Shown here in pieces: positions 1 through 13,184 of a stretch of DNA of 64,000 bases. A program made the translations under genes and the position numbers. The stretch's first letter is position 1, and each line of letters starts with the position of its first letter. Origin of the DNA: Rhynochetos jubatus (Eukaryota > Chordata > Aves > Eurypygiformes > Rhynochetidae); assembly GCA_027574665.1 (NCBI GenBank), contig CM050666.1:9548001-9612000 (forward strand), written 5' to 3'. The notes under the pieces are model-generated. The model saw only the letters and a program-made list of their open reading frames with translations, was not told the DNA's origin and made no database searches.

Positions 1-310
1 AACATTATGGTCCCAAACTGTGTTATTCTTAATTAACATCTGACATATATCTGCTTTTGCAATCACCCATTACTGATTAAATGACAAGGCACAATGTCAG
101 ATGCATAATCTGATTGGTTAGTACTCAGTTACCAAGGTGTTACATTTTGAAATTGCCTGTGAATTGATTTCTTTTATTGAATTAATAAGTGTTATCATAC
201 TGTACAGAAGGTAAAATTGCTACTGAATGTGAGCGATAACATATAATTACAGAAAATCAAATCCTAATCTGCAGAGCCAAGCCAGGTGTCAACATTTTAA
301 TTGTAGTTAG
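1..310. promoter_or_regulatory. AT-rich block, possible conserved non-coding element
   Basis: No open frame of note. The stretch is AT-rich with several homeodomain-type ATTA/TAAT words and a CCAAT-type word (TGATTGG) near 111-117. It contains no recognisable repeat. The texture resembles vertebrate distal enhancers, but that is inference from composition only; ordinary AT-rich intergenic DNA is equally possible. Confidence 0.2.
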
Positions 311-3300
311 GGAAGCACTGTAACACCATGGAGCAGGGGGAGGAAGGGAGAGATCTCTCAAGTGTAGGAAGAAACAAATACATTGCAGAAAAACCCAACT
401 TTAGTTCGGCATGATAGCAACCTTGAGGGGTGTCAACCACTTGTGTGTGCAGAAATACTGCACTTAATTTTTCATTTTAGACTATAATCCCACACTCTGG
501 GACACCTGACTGTCATCCAGACCCAAATCTATCTCTCAGAGTTTTAGGATTTGCATTTTTGGGAGAATGTTTCTGAAAGATTTTAGGAGATATGGGCATA
601 AAATACATAAATTATGCACTTCCTCTATTCTTTCCTTAAAAAAGAAGATTCTTCCTTCCCCAGAAAGATCAAGTACCTGTGAGATGATACCACAATTTTC
701 TGCTATAGATGCAAACTCAAATATTTTATTAATTTTAGTAGCTTTACATATTGTTTCAGTGAAGAAATGCCTCTCCAAGCCATTTCCTAGTTGGTCTCCC
801 TGTTAGTTCGCCTTCAAACACTGCACTAATGCAACTGCTAGTGTCTAAATTGATGATGTTAAATTGGCGTAACACCCTTGCACGGACACTCTCAAATTAG
901 CTAGTTCCAATACATTTGATCTATATCAGCCACTCTTAAACCAATTTGAGCATTCATGCTAACGGACTACACCAGTTTAACTATGTGTACTCAGAAAATG
1001 ATGTAGCTAAATTGCTGCAATTTCTTTGGATTAAGGAGACCTGAGAGCCCCGGCTTCCTTCTCGCGCCACACGAAGAAGGAGCCGTTCAAGCCACCGTGA
1101 CTTGGCAGAGGCTTTGATTCTCACTCGTTGGTGCCGACTCAAGTCCTTTCCATACTGCCCCTCTTTCCAGGCAACACCGTGTGGACAGGGCACTTCCAGG
1201 TCCCTGCTTCTCCGTTCCTCTCCATCGCTGCTGTCCCACTGTTAGCACCCAAGTCATCTTCTCCCACTGCCATTCCCCAAGATCTTGCCTTGTCTTGCTG
1301 TTTCTCCCCTCCTCCTGAGGGCTCGACAGGGCTGCTCACACCCAGGAACCATCTACCAGCTTGTCCTGTTGTGACCTCCGCTTGGTTTGGAACTCACCGC
1401 GATCCCTGCCCTCTGGAAAAGGGTCCTGTCTAGGCACAATACGAGGTAGCAAACAGAAAGGGAGCACCAAGAGCAAACGACATAAAGCTTTGTTCAAAGA
1501 CCACGCTGCTTCCCTGCTGTACCACAAGCCAGCTACCAATTTGCAAAACATCTGTTCAAATCATCAGCTTTTTCTTTTGTTCAGGGATAAAGAGGAAGAG
1601 GTTAAGTCATCCTATTTGTATACACAGAGAGAAGTTAAACCCATGCTACTACCACCCAATTGGCAAGATGCGTTGGCAGCAGGATGGCATGTGAAAATTT
1701 CACATGAAGCACTTTCCAAATTAATTCTTTCTGTGCTTCTGTTAGTGAAAGTTTCCTTCTGGAATTGCAAACGCTTGGGCTTAGCTGTGAGATGACCAGG
1801 CCAGCAAGCATCTTACCAACACAGTACCACAGCAAAGTATACGTGAGAGGTAGCTGATGGTGGCTTAGTGTCTCAAGAACTACGAGTGCATGTTGCACAT
1901 ACAGCCCTCCGGGGTGGTGAGGAGAAAGAGCACTCAGGGCTGGGGTACACAGCATGACAAGGTGAGTGTCCGGGCGAGCAAAAAAAAAACCTTGGCTACA
2001 GACAAGCCGTCACTGCATGGAGAAGGGAGAGAACAGCACCTCTCCGGCATGAACACACCTTAATTCTGTACACTGACCTGTCGTTTAGATGCTTCCAACA
2101 ATAAAGTTGCTGGAAGAAACCCAAAACACCTTATTACTGTAGTTGAAGTAACATATTTTTAAAAGAAAATTTCTAAAACATGAGATGTATAACTTGGCTC
2201 TGCAGTGATCACAGTGGGGAAAATAACTGGTAGCAGCTGTTATATGCCTGAAGAATGTGAATTCTGGAGAGTAGGAGGGATTAGACGCGCAAGAGAAGGC
2301 TGAACTGTTATAATGGGGGGAAAATAGCTACATAGAAGAGAGGCCTCTTCTCAGATGATTTTGTCCTACGGCTACAGATAAGTGCCAGGGCACATCACTG
2401 CAGGAGAGTGAAAGCCTGTATTGACTGAGATGAAGTGCACCAACTTGGAGGCCTTTTGCCACGACGAAGATCTGCATGAGCTCCGTGCTGGAGCTGCGGA
2501 AAAGCAGCGAGCAGCTAACTGGGTTTCCTTTCCAGTCACTCAAATTTACAGCTACTTCCTGACTTCAACTTTACAACGTTTGGAGGCTTGGTGGTTTAAT
2601 GAGCTAAAATCTGTGCTTTTTCACAAACAGAGCTTGTCCAGGTATGTTCCTGTGCCTCTTCTAGGTTGTGGCCACCGCAGTGCAGCAGCAGTTGCTTGTT
2701 GCTCCCCAGACAACGCAGCCGTTGGAAGAACATGGAAAGGATGCTGCCTCCAGCGCTCCCAGACCGAAACACGCCATACCAAAAGCACGCTGATAGCGCT
2801 GACGCACGGGGAAAGATGAGACAGAGCGGCACCACAGAGCAGCAGCGGTCTGCGTGCTGCCACGCGCAAAAGGAACTCCTGACCTCGGCTTGATGCATTT
2901 CTTCCATTTCAGGGAGACAGAGCCGTAACAGCCCAGACGTGACAGTCCCATGGCAGCTTTAGCTGATGGAAGTCATAAGCTAACCAATTCCCACTCTTCC
3001 CTTTGCCCCCAGCCATATGTTCCCACCTTCTCTCCTGCACCAGTACCTTTATGACTAAGTGGTGAGACAATTCAGGAAATTAGCCCAAAAGAAACTAATT
3101 TCTTTTTTATCCTGTAAGGTTTTGGCCGGTTGAGCTCTCTGCAGCAGTTATGAGCACATACGCTAGTGGCGGGGGGAAAGGGAGCGTGTGGCTGGAGGCA
3201 GGAGGGAGGGAGCTGGAGTCCCTCTCCCTGTAAGCTGGGACCATGCTGGAAGTACTGGCTGGCACAGCACGGGGCAAGCTCCTCCTGCCCTGTGTTACAG

Positions 3301-3824
3301 GGATCTTCACAAGTTCAAAAGAGGAGGATTCTGGAAGCCACCCTGGCTGTTTTAAAGGCTTTGATGTCAAATACACAGTTAGGGTTTTGCTGCAATAATT
3401 CCTTTGAATTCTGCTTTGCAAAACCACAGTTACAGCTATCCCAGATAGTGCTGTTCTGTGGGAGCGATTCCCAGGATGCATCTTCCTTCAATAATCTCCT
3501 GTATATTGCTGCAACCGACTTGGGCACCTACTTAATCTGTGACAGCTCCTGTCAAGCAGACTGTGACCTCCTCTAGACTGGCATTATCCATTACCAAATT
3601 TTCATTTTTATTAAGCTCAGCAGAGACTTCTTTCCTTCTCCTCTAGGAAGCATGAATTCTCCTGTGTCATTTATTCCACGAATGATTTATACTGAGAGCC
3701 TGTCAACTACAGGAGGCACTTGCTTGTGCTTACTATACCTGCAAGTAGCTCTGTCCTTTCCGGGTCATTACTAATAAAGCACTTATCCCTCATACAAGCA
3801 CAAATGCCTCCCTGTGCTCTCGCA
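311..3824. other. Unique non-coding sequence, no gene recognised
   Basis: Short open frames on both strands (none above about 145 codons) overlap one another and show no recognisable domain. A moderately GC-rich part lies at about 1020-1450 and another at 2640-2900. Their opposing open frames look like chance products of low stop-codon density. I see no repeat, RNA gene or promoter that I can support. Confidence 0.5.
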
Positions 3825-3942
3825 GGTATTTATCTGAGCACTTCAGAGTCCTCGGTGGATTTATCCTCACAGTGCTCTGGTGAGCTGGGCACTGGCGTGA
3901 TTTCTGTTACACAGATAAAAAACAAGGCTCAGAGACTGAATT
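3825..3942 (+). repeat. MIR-type SINE remnant
   Basis: The order of words follows the 3' half of the MIR consensus: a TTATCCTCACA stretch at about 3861-3871, a gap, then TTACACAGATAAAAAACAAG at about 3907-3926 and GCTCAGAGACTGAA after it. In MIR these correspond to the segments for 'atcctcacaacaacc', 'ttttacagatgaggaaac' and 'ctgaggctcagagaggt'. The copy is strongly diverged, as expected for a family that was active before modern amniote lineages. The boundaries are approximate. Confidence 0.55.
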
Positions 3943-5370
3943 CAGCTCTTTGCTGCTTTGAGGAGACTGAATCTCCTGAATGAGGATGCTGTAGCCACCA
4001 GACTGTTCTTTTCCTCCTACCCCAGACGTGCTTCCCCTTGGGACAGCAGGAAACTACTTGTGGTCCACCCCAAATTCTCTATCAGGCAGCCCCACACCAG
4101 CAGAGTATTGCTGCCCCAATCTGCAGAAGAGACGGCTTCGTCCTGTGGCCGTTTCTTACTGATGAAGTGCTTTTGAGAGAGAACATCGAAAAGCTCATGG
4201 CTCAGCCTGCCTGACCTCAATCATCGCCCTCCTGTCACAGATGACTCAGGAGGTGAAGTCTCCCTACTGCTTAGCACCATTTGCTATGCAGCCAGCCAGA
4301 TTTCACGAACAACAGTAAAACAAATATATTTGTCTTGCAACTAGAGCGCCAAGACAAGCAAGGAGCGAAGCTGGGGGCCAACTGTAACACCACAGATTTT
4401 GGCAGTCAGCCCTCTTTCCAACTCCTTACATATTTTTGTCCCAACTTTCCACCTAGTTCTCCCTCTTTTCAGTATTTCTGGGCACATCATAACACCCACC
4501 AAAGCGCGACAAATGGCTGCGTGGCTAAGTGCTTGCCCTTGATAAATTAAGGCATCTCCACGCTCTCTCCTCTCCCACTCTTTCCAGCACCACTTTATCA
4601 CAGGCGAGGCTGAGAAACCTGTTGCTGCTGTTTCACTTTCAAACCCTAAAGCCAGCTGGCAAACCAGAATTTAACCTCACAGCTGCTGAATACAGTTAGA
4701 TTAATACACACTGGCCAAACATAATATTGCTTTTAAAATGCAATTTGTGCTTGGCACTGAACACATGGGCAGAATTCAGAGCAATTAGCACTACAGACCA
4801 GCTCATAACCTGACGCAGAAAGTGCTTTGATGCCCCCAATTTACATCTCACAGCCTTAATGCATTTTGGAAAGAGGCAATAGAGCAGAAAGCCCCTGCGT
4901 TAATCACAACTGATGTAAGAAAACTGAAAACACTTAAGTGCTTCTCATCTGTTGTAAAATTCTCTGTGTGTGCACACCCTGTCTTTCCAAAATTTATAAA
5001 GTTACAGCAAGATGGTGGAGAAAAATGGGAAGATTCTGGCAAGTTACGATGACCCTTTTAGCCTTAAACTGATCCAAAATATACCTGACAGTTTATATCT
5101 GGTGGGGAACGACAGACAATCATAGGTGAAAGCCTTTCGCTATAACTCGCCTGACCCTGCCGCAGCTCCGTGCTGCTGCACCAAGCTGTGTGTGCATTCA
5201 TCGGCACGGCTCAACCTCCTGCAGACAAAATGCACACTTCCCCACAACAGTAAAAGTCAGTTCAAAGTAGGCTGCTCCCACTGAAGTCCATGGAACATCC
5301 TCCCCCCACACACATTTTCAGCAGGAGCTGGGTTGGGCCCATGGAGATAGTCTGCTTCAGGAAAATCCTC
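3943..5370. other. Unique non-coding sequence, no gene recognised
   Basis: Small overlapping open frames only. An AT-rich part at about 4660-4870 has the same texture as the candidate regulatory blocks elsewhere in the window, with few CpGs and several TAAT words. Nothing here can be named from the sequence. Confidence 0.45.
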
Positions 5371-5960
5371 ACTTGTTGACTGGAGCTCAGCAGGAAAAAG
5401 TTATTTTTATTGATTACACCTGTTGCCCAAATAATTTGAAATTAATCCTCCAATTTAATTTCAAGCTGCTTTTCTCCTGCGCTTGGCTGCTGGAGGAGAA
5501 AAGATTCTGGAGAAGCGACACAGGTGAATTACATTTGCTCAACATTTTCAGCATTAAATAATCTGCACATAACTCAGGCTCGCTCCAAAGGTAGGCTGCA
5601 GTGATCTGACGTAAAATATAGCTCTGCTAAGCCAAAAAAGATAAAACAGGGATACCTTCATATTTGAAGGAGAAACAGTGAAGGATTTCATATTTTAATG
5701 AGATACAGATGCCGACCACTGAATGAATCACTCTGCCCATAATTAAAGAGTCTTCTGATGTCTGAAGACTCTTCCTGTCATGAAAACTCCTGGATGCTAT
5801 TTCATCTCCATCTTAAGCCTGATTTCAGACTGAAAGAGGGGGATCCAAATGTTGATGTCACCCCAGACACCACTTATATTCTCCATTTCCCTTTTGAAGA
5901 ACTTGGTATTAATTTCTGTCTATTCGGGGTTTTATGTTTTTATAGGTCTTCAGGCACCCT
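5371..5960. promoter_or_regulatory. AT-rich block with hairpin, possible conserved non-coding element
   Basis: The block is rich in AATTTAATT, AATTAAT and ATTAAA words and lacks recognisable repeats. At 5747-5772 it holds a perfect inverted repeat, AGAGTCTTC and GAAGACTCT, with an 8-bp spacer. The block is a candidate distal regulatory element on composition alone. The hairpin is seen directly; any function for it is inference. Confidence 0.25.
5747..5772. repeat. Perfect inverted repeat, 9-bp arms
   Basis: The arms AGAGTCTTC (5747-5755) and GAAGACTCT (5764-5772) are exact reverse complements separated by TGATGTCT. The stem is too short for a microRNA precursor. It could be a dyad protein-binding site or a chance structure. 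Confidence 0.8.
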
Positions 5961-6449
5961 TCGAGCTAGACAGGAGATATGAAAAATCAACAGCGGACCA
6001 AGGAGTTTCCAGGCACTGTACTTTCAGCGTTTCATGCAAAACAGCACTATTTAAATTAGGGTTCTGTCTCGCTAACATTCAAACCACAGTATAAAATTAG
6101 AAAATTTAACTTTCAAGTACACAAAGAACACAAGAATATTTTACAGTTTTGCTGACGCTTCACCCATAACAATGCCAGGCAAATCAACGTCACAGGGAGA
6201 AGCTGGCCTGCTGTTATCCAGCTGGGCTAACTGGGGGCAAGAAGCAGCAGCAGCTCCCAGGTACAGAGTCCTTCTATGAGATGCCCTAAAGCTTGTGTCT
6301 CATATGGTTAACTGCATGTCCAAGAAAGCTTCTCTTTTTTTCCAATTAAGTTGGAATTTTGTGTTTTCATGTACTTTCCACTGCCACTCCCTGGTTGTGA
6401 ATAACTCTCTCAGCTTTTCTGCTATGAAGTAAAATGACACAGTTTAAGA
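5961..6449. other. Unique non-coding sequence next to the CR1 3' end
   Basis: No open frame or repeat that I can name. The lower part could contain the decayed 3' untranslated tail of the adjoining minus-strand CR1, but the characteristic short terminal repeat of that family is not visible, so I leave the element boundary near 6450. Confidence 0.4.
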
Positions 6450-7990
6450 TAAAGTAAATGAATCTTATCTTGGGCTGGAAACTCACCTGAGGGTATTCTT
6501 GCTTCATTCCAGCTGCAGCCTCCCCAAGAAAACTGGTCCTCAGGCTTAACTGGCCTTCTTGTAGCAAATTTTTCCTAATGTCTCTTCTGACAGCCAGTAG
6601 CCTCCTTGAGCAGTGACATCCGAACTAAACATATTGCACCCACCACTTCAATAACTGAAGAATGCCTTGCATAGTTTACAGTAAACCGTATTTCTATGTG
6701 CGATGATTTTTTTGCCCTATACCAAGATGGCACTGTAGATCCAGGGAAACTTCGTGACCTGCTGCAATCCCGAAATCCTCCATGCACACTTGTATCATTC
6801 CTGGCAGAACAAGTACCTGCCCAGTTCTGGTCTTTCACAGTTCTTCATTCCTTCTTTGCTTAGCACTGCTCAGCTGTAACCTACTTTTTCATACCACTGC
6901 TATTATTTCAGATTCCCTGAATCCTAGTCCTGAACGTGGCTGTGCTTGTACCTGTCTCAGCTTACCACGATCTGCAAAGTGAATAACCGTGCTCTCTAGT
7001 ACGTCATCCAAGAATTAATGGAAGTAGTGACTACTGCAGGAGCTGCAGGTCTCCAGCTCTTCCAGAGACTGCTGCCTTCTACGTGCTTAGCAACAACGTG
7101 ATCATCCTTATGGTACTTTTCTGAAAAAATAAGTAATTCCTGGCACTACAGGCTTCCCAGCTTACAGCTCCTCCCTTTCTCCCCTTCTGAAAGATAGGCC
7201 ATTAAGTTTTCCTTTCTCCAGTCTTCTCAAGCCTCATTCGTCCTCCACAGGTTTTCAAAGATTATCACTAATGGCACTGAAATCGCTTCAGCCAGTTTTC
7301 TAACTACCTGGAGCTGAATTCCTCCAGGCTCTGCTAACTGAAGTATTCACCTATTCTTTCCCTCTTTCCTGACAGTGTGCTGGCTGCACGGCTGCAGCTG
7401 ACCCTCTCCGGAAGAGCAGAAAGGACAAAAAAAATCATTCAGCACTTCTGCTTTCTCACTTCCATCTTTTGAGAGCTTTCTTTTCCACTGAGCACTGGAC
7501 TAACTCATTCCCTGGCCCAGCTCTTGCTACAAATGCATTTATAGACACCCCTCTGGCTGCCCTTTATGTCTTTTGCCAATTGTAGCTCGTTTGGACTTTG
7601 GCCCTCTCATTTTCTTTGCATGTTCACGCTAAAATTGTTCTCAATAGTTCGACCTACTCTCCAATTTTTTTATGTTGCTTTTGAGTTTCAGGTCATTAAA
7701 GAGCCTGTGATTTAGCTAAAGTAATCTCTTACTATGTTTCCCATCTGTCTTCTCCATTAAGGGAGTTAGTACTTGTGCCATTAAATTTGCTTCTCTAAGA
7801 AACTTTCAACTCTCCTAAACTACCTTTTCTCTCCAAGCAGCTTGCCAAGACCACAGCTCTCAGCTGACCGAAATCTGCTTCCTTGAAACCCATTATCTTC
7901 CCCATGCTGCTCTCTCTCCTTTTGTTCTTCATAATCAGCAGTCTGGCAATCCAGAAACATCCTAATTTTAGAAAAGCTATTCTGCCCAGG
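6450..7990 (-). mobile_element. Ancient 5'-truncated CR1 LINE (ORF2 remnant)
   Basis: Read on the minus strand, this segment carries pieces of CR1 ORF2 in the correct order. Near 7849-7905 it encodes MGKIMGFKEADFGQLRAVV, matching the 'DFRRADFGQLRDLL' linker after the endonuclease. At 7536-7592 it encodes NELQLAKDIKGSQRGVYKC, the well-known 'LELNLARDVKGNKKGFYKY' motif ahead of the reverse transcriptase. At 7230-7268 it encodes VIIFENLWRTNEA, like 'LSIIFEKSWRTGEVP' in the RT. At 6958-6978 it encodes FADRGKL, where active elements have FADDTKL, so the second catalytic aspartate is lost. Near 6548-6586 it matches the 'DIRKNFLT' C-terminal segment. In-frame stops and frame changes occur throughout, so it is dead. 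The divergence resembles the old CR1 lineages abundant in turtles and crocodilians rather than young avian subfamilies. The 5' part of ORF2, including most of the endonuclease, is missing. Confidence 0.88.
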
Positions 7991-10900
7991 TAGAGTCATT
8001 CCCTAAATTTCCCAACCACGGACCAAGTTCCAGAGCTGTTGTGGGAGCTCTGTGTTCTGGAGATGAACAAGGGTGTACTTCACGCACCTTGAAGAAATTT
8101 CTCTCACAGCCACACCTGTCAGCAACAAAACACCCCCCTCAAAAGAGAGGGGTTTGCAAAGAATGAAGGGGGTGGGGGTAGGTCTCAGACTTCTCTGGGA
8201 GGATGCACGCGTCCTCCAAAGCATCTGAATCTCTAGGTTAGTGCCCTTAGAAAGGGCTGCAGACCTGCCTTGCGGCTGGCACAAGATATAATGAAGGATT
8301 TAAGTGCTGGTTATAAAATTCTATGGGCTGTCCTAGATAATTTATACCTTTCCAAATGATGCCTCTCCATGCCCCAAATACGGGAGATCACCCTCGAGGA
8401 GGCAGCCCTGACCCCAGTCCCTTCAACATCCTCCCTCTGCACAGGGGATGCTTACACCCTACTGCCGCGCCTGGTGCACAGTAGCAGTCCCTAGGCAAGA
8501 GTGACTTAGAGGAGCTAAGAAAGAACAAATATTTTTATAGCAGCCCCCTAATACTTAGAGTGGGAAGGAAGACAACAGCATGTATGAGGGAGCCATTGAA
8601 AACAGCACTGCTCCTGACATGTGCTTAGGAAGATATCTGTTATCTGGAGCCTGCCAGCTGGCTCCTGTATGCACAAGATCACGCTGCCTTGAACTCCGCT
8701 TCGCCATTCCCAGAAACGCAGTATTCGCCCTGAAGAAAAATCCCATCCTGCTGTCGGCTGTGATTAGCTGGCCCCAAACAGCCCCCCGCTTCATCCCCAA
8801 GCATCAGTGGGGCATGTCCCCAGGGAGCCAGACTGCCCCGCTGCCCCTCCTGTTCCCAGGAAGCTGCCAGTTCTGGTAAGTCCCAGCAGCTCTCCTCAGG
8901 AGGCCTGTACAAGAAATGCATTTCCGCCTCTCCAAATCCCCATCACCCATAATCTCCTGCAACAGCAAAAAAACATGTTTTAGGTCAAATTCCCAAACAA
9001 TCCCAGGGAATGGACTGTGCTCTGCACTAAGGAAACCCAACACTCTCCCCAGGGTCCCTGTTAGTCCCACCTTCCTTCCCAATGTCAAATCTGCCAACAG
9101 CTGATCTTGGCAACTAGGCACTGAGCAACCCTGGGAGGACCAGCACAGCCATCTCTCGCTCCACCTCCAGACCGTCAGCAAAGGTGATTCTCCTGCCCCC
9201 ACTCCTGAAGCCCAGTTACCTCCAAGTCCAGAAGAAATCTTCCTCAGCCCTTGCAGAGGAGCAGAACACATCAGCCATAGGATTAACACAGCATAAACAT
9301 GGTGCAAACAGTGAGGTACCCACAACCTGATCCATATTACGAACTCAATTCCTGCTTCACCTGAAAACAATTTAGGTCCTTGCTCCCATGACCATCTTTG
9401 GCCAAAAGCCACTCCTAAGAAGATCTGACCACTGTCACTATGCCCTCTTTATGGAAATTCAGACTACAATATTCCCCCACAGAAGCAGTATTTCTCCTAC
9501 TAGTTTGGTTCTACTCAACTATTCATCCTTTCACCAAACATCCTAAGCTGGCTGTACTAATATTTGGGTTGCTGGTTTATTTTTTTCCTGGTTTGTTTCC
9601 ATTTACCATGTGCTTCTCCATTTTACATTAAATCAACAGTGACAGGTCATCACTTTTCCCTCAAATAACTAAATTGTTTAATAATATCATTTTTAGGAAC
9701 AGATTTGTGGCTTGCACACACATGCACACACACACCAAGGCAAAATAAAGATGACAGCACATTTGAACAAGGCAGCAATAAAACAGTGATAGTAATAAAG
9801 AATAAAAATGCTATATCGGGTTGCCATGGGAACCAGCATTCAAGGACTCCAGGTAACGTTGTAAAACATGCCACTGAGCATAAAGCAGCTAAGCAGGTTA
9901 AGAGGTTATTTATTAGGCTGCAGCATGTCGTGCAGTGCCCTCTGGTGAGAGTGCAAGAGAGACAAACGGGCTCAAACCAGGCAGAAGATCAAGTATTCCT
10001 GTATTCCTGTCCTGCACACAGCACCCGGGAGCTGCCAGCCTGGCAGCTGCATAAATTGGAAGGAACTGGAGACGTGACACCAGGACATGCACCCACACCA
10101 GCTTGAACCTCCCTCCCGCAGGAGCCAGGAGCGCAGCACCGCGCAGAGGAGGGTACCAAGGGCTCCGGAGGACACGCCACAGGTGGGACTCAGCGCTGCT
10201 CTTCCTGCTGAGGGCAACAGGGCCAGCCAAGACGGAGCAACAGTAGGTGTGAGGAAGGCCACGGCTGCAGTACGTTTTCTTGAAGACTGAAAGTGCAACT
10301 GTTCCCCAGGTGGATGAGCTGCAAAACCAGGCTCAGCCTCCCTGGGGCACCGCACGCCGCACTGCCCGCAGAGGAACAGAGAGAAAACTCCGCAAGGTAA
10401 AGGAGCCCAAGCACAAAATAAACCCAAAAAAGCAATTCAGTAACCCAATTCAACTCAAGGTAAAACCATCTTAAGTGTCCTTTCCTACCTGAGACAAAAA
10501 TACAGAGGTATCAGTCAAACGCAAGGTGTTCTTAAGCACCTTGCCGACACAGAAGTTTTCCCGTGATTACACCCCCTGCTATAAAACAGAGGATGCTACA
10601 ACGCATTTGGAGTGCAACGTGCTCCGCTGCATCCACGCACTGACCTCCAGGCTCGCGCGGAGGCCTGTGGCTGATGGCCATTTCTGGAACTGCAAACAGC
10701 AGCCAGCCGTGCCTCCTGCCAGGCACCACTGGTTAGCCATGAGCAATTATTTGGGGGAGCAGAATAGGTTGCTTACAAGTACCGCAGCACAGGGTTTTCT
10801 TTTTTCCCCACAGGTCCTTCTAAGGGGAAATGAATAGAAAATCTAGTTAAATGGTTTTGAACAAACACTGTTAACATGTTGTATAGATTGGCTCCTCCAA

Positions 10901-13184
10901 AACTGGAATCGAAGCTAACACCATCCCATTCCATCATCCTTCCCGTTAGACCTAAAATAGTGGAAATCATAACACAGAGAGAGAAGGATTCTTAAGCCTG
11001 CCAAAACCTTGCATAACACAAGGCATGGCTGGATTAATTTCTTCTATCAGCAAAGCCAGACCATGTAGCCTCGTACTCAGCGATGCCTACAGCACAGCTT
11101 TCCTCTGCCGGGACTCCGGTGAGGGCAGGCCCAGCCTGCCAGCACCACTCTGCCAGCAGGCACCTCCAGGGCCCGCAGCAGCTCTGCGCCTAGCAGGAGA
11201 CTGGAGTTTGTATTTAAACTGCAGAAATACTGCTGGGGGGGTGCAGTGGGGGCTGGAAGATGAAACCTAGCTCTCCTCATTTTCCCCTGCACCGTTAAAG
11301 CTGTCAATTCAATTCTCCCCCCACTAAGTGGCACCAATGCACCGCAAACCACAACGAAAACATCTGTACAGACAGCTGATAAATAAATATTCCCCCGTCT
11401 TCCCGAGCCTGGCGTGCAGCGGGGAAAATCAAACAAGTGGGCTGCCTGCGGGCGGGGGGCATGGCCGCTGCTGCGGGCCAGCTCTCCCCCAGCGAGGTGG
11501 CCTCCGTGCCACAGCCCTTTGGGGCTGGCTCTCCCCCCTCGTGAATGCCTTCGTTACATTGCCATGAAGGAAATTCAGTTTACAGGGACACGAGTAAAAT
11601 GCCAACAGGCAACCTCGTGTGAAACGTACACCCCACTGTCTGCTCTTGCTTTGAAAGGACAAGGGACAGCACCAAGCGTCAAAATCCACGCAGCGTTAAG
11701 CCAAGACCTACCCAGACTCCATGCAGTTGAACTGCATGTCATCTACACCACAGACCAAACCATGAACGCCAGAGCACTGCCGGTTTTCCGTCAGACAGCC
11801 CTTGCGAGGCCCTTTCGTCAAGGTGAGCTGTAAAGACCCTGCCTGAACCCCCCACGGCTTCGCCCAGCTTTACCTGCCGGACACTTGCAGTACCGCAGAG
11901 TGGATACATGGGCGGGACAACTGCTGTAAACCAAATCTACTGTAAAAAACCCAATCTAAAGCTCAAACTTTCTGTGGCTGGGAAACGGTTATGCAAATCA
12001 CAAACCCCATTTATGTTAACCATCATGCAAGAGCAGAAGCTAGTAGGGAAAAACGCCTAGGAAATATCTTCTCACCAGCGCTCTTCGAGAGAAGTGACAA
12101 TTAATGAAAAACGTATCAAAGAACAAATAAATTAATAGGCAAAAATGTATTTCACTCATACCAATATAAATGGGAACAACTGAGCAGTTTGGGACATTGC
12201 AGCTTGCCCTTTGGAAGAGCGATGGCCATGGTCACTGCTGACTGTGGAAAGCAGGATGCATGCTGAGCGAAGGTCAAAGGACATCTTGTTCAAACTGGCA
12301 CATCACCTCCCTATTAACATATGAAACGCTTCAAGACAACTTATTACTGACTGTACATCGTAGATAAGTGCAACATGAAGAGGTGTGCCAATCGCGCAGA
12401 GGCCTACAAAGGATCAGAAGCTGACAGTAGTCTGCAGAGTACTAGAGGAGAAAAAACCCACTCCATATATAAACATGGCACTGCCTCTACAGCAGCTGTT
12501 TTCATTACCGATCCCTGGTAGCCGATGGTATTTACACACCATGGGATGTAGAGCAGCTGGTGGATGCACAGTGCTCTGCTGAGCAACAGCCGGGCAGCAA
12601 GAGCAGAACCTGGCAGCAATGGAAGATGGGTCTCAGTGGTTTCCACCGGCAGCCGTCTCACACTTGCTTCAGCAGAAAGCTGCTGAAAGAGAGCAGCCCT
12701 GTAACACATTCCCATGCAGGGCAACTTGGCCAGACATCTGGATCCCGGTGCTGGAAGCTGGCATTGAACCCCCCAGCCTAGGAGAACTGCCTTTGGCTGA
12801 TGGTCACCATACTCCAGACCAGACATACCAATCTGTCCCCCTAAATTAGCAATGTGCGATGGCCACGGAGGAGTAACTTCCCTGCCTCTACAAAGAGCCA
12901 CAATCACCACCTTCTCATTCCAGCATATCTGAGCAGTTATCCCTAAGGGGAGGAAAAAAGAGTTCGTAGGTGCCTCCTGCGTTTGTTTGGTTTTAGACCA
13001 CCACTCACAGATGTAGTGCCGACATTAAACCTCCAGTGCACTGTATCCAAAACAGGGAATAAAAGAATCCCACTGGTCTCAAAACATTACAAATATACTG
13101 CACTGAACGCCAGGGCATCACACCACCAACTATGGATGTTGTTGACTTGCTTCTCTGTGCTCCCTCACCTCACCCATGCAATAT
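7991..13184. other. Unique non-coding sequence, no gene recognised
   Basis: Contains several open frames, the longest of about 200 codons on the minus strand at 8804-9412, without any domain that I recognise and overlapped by frames on the other strand. A short CA-rich run lies near 9713-9738. GC-richer patches occur at about 11060-11200 and 11400-11560. They are small and lack a clear promoter signature. No RNA gene was seen. Confidence 0.45.
9713..9738. repeat. Short interrupted CA microsatellite
   Basis: A run of CA dinucleotides broken by ATG in the middle. It is short and imperfect, so it is probably an old or weakly variable simple repeat. Confidence 0.75.

Noticed and set aside
1580-1620. 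Possible further MIR fragment (AGAGGAAGAGGTTAAGTC)
   Set aside because: Only one short matching segment, without the flanking MIR segments in order.
5747-5772. Hairpin as a microRNA precursor
   Set aside because: The 9-bp stem is far too short for a pre-miRNA.
8804-9412. 202-codon minus-strand frame
   Set aside because: No recognisable domain and no splice or promoter context. Treated as chance.
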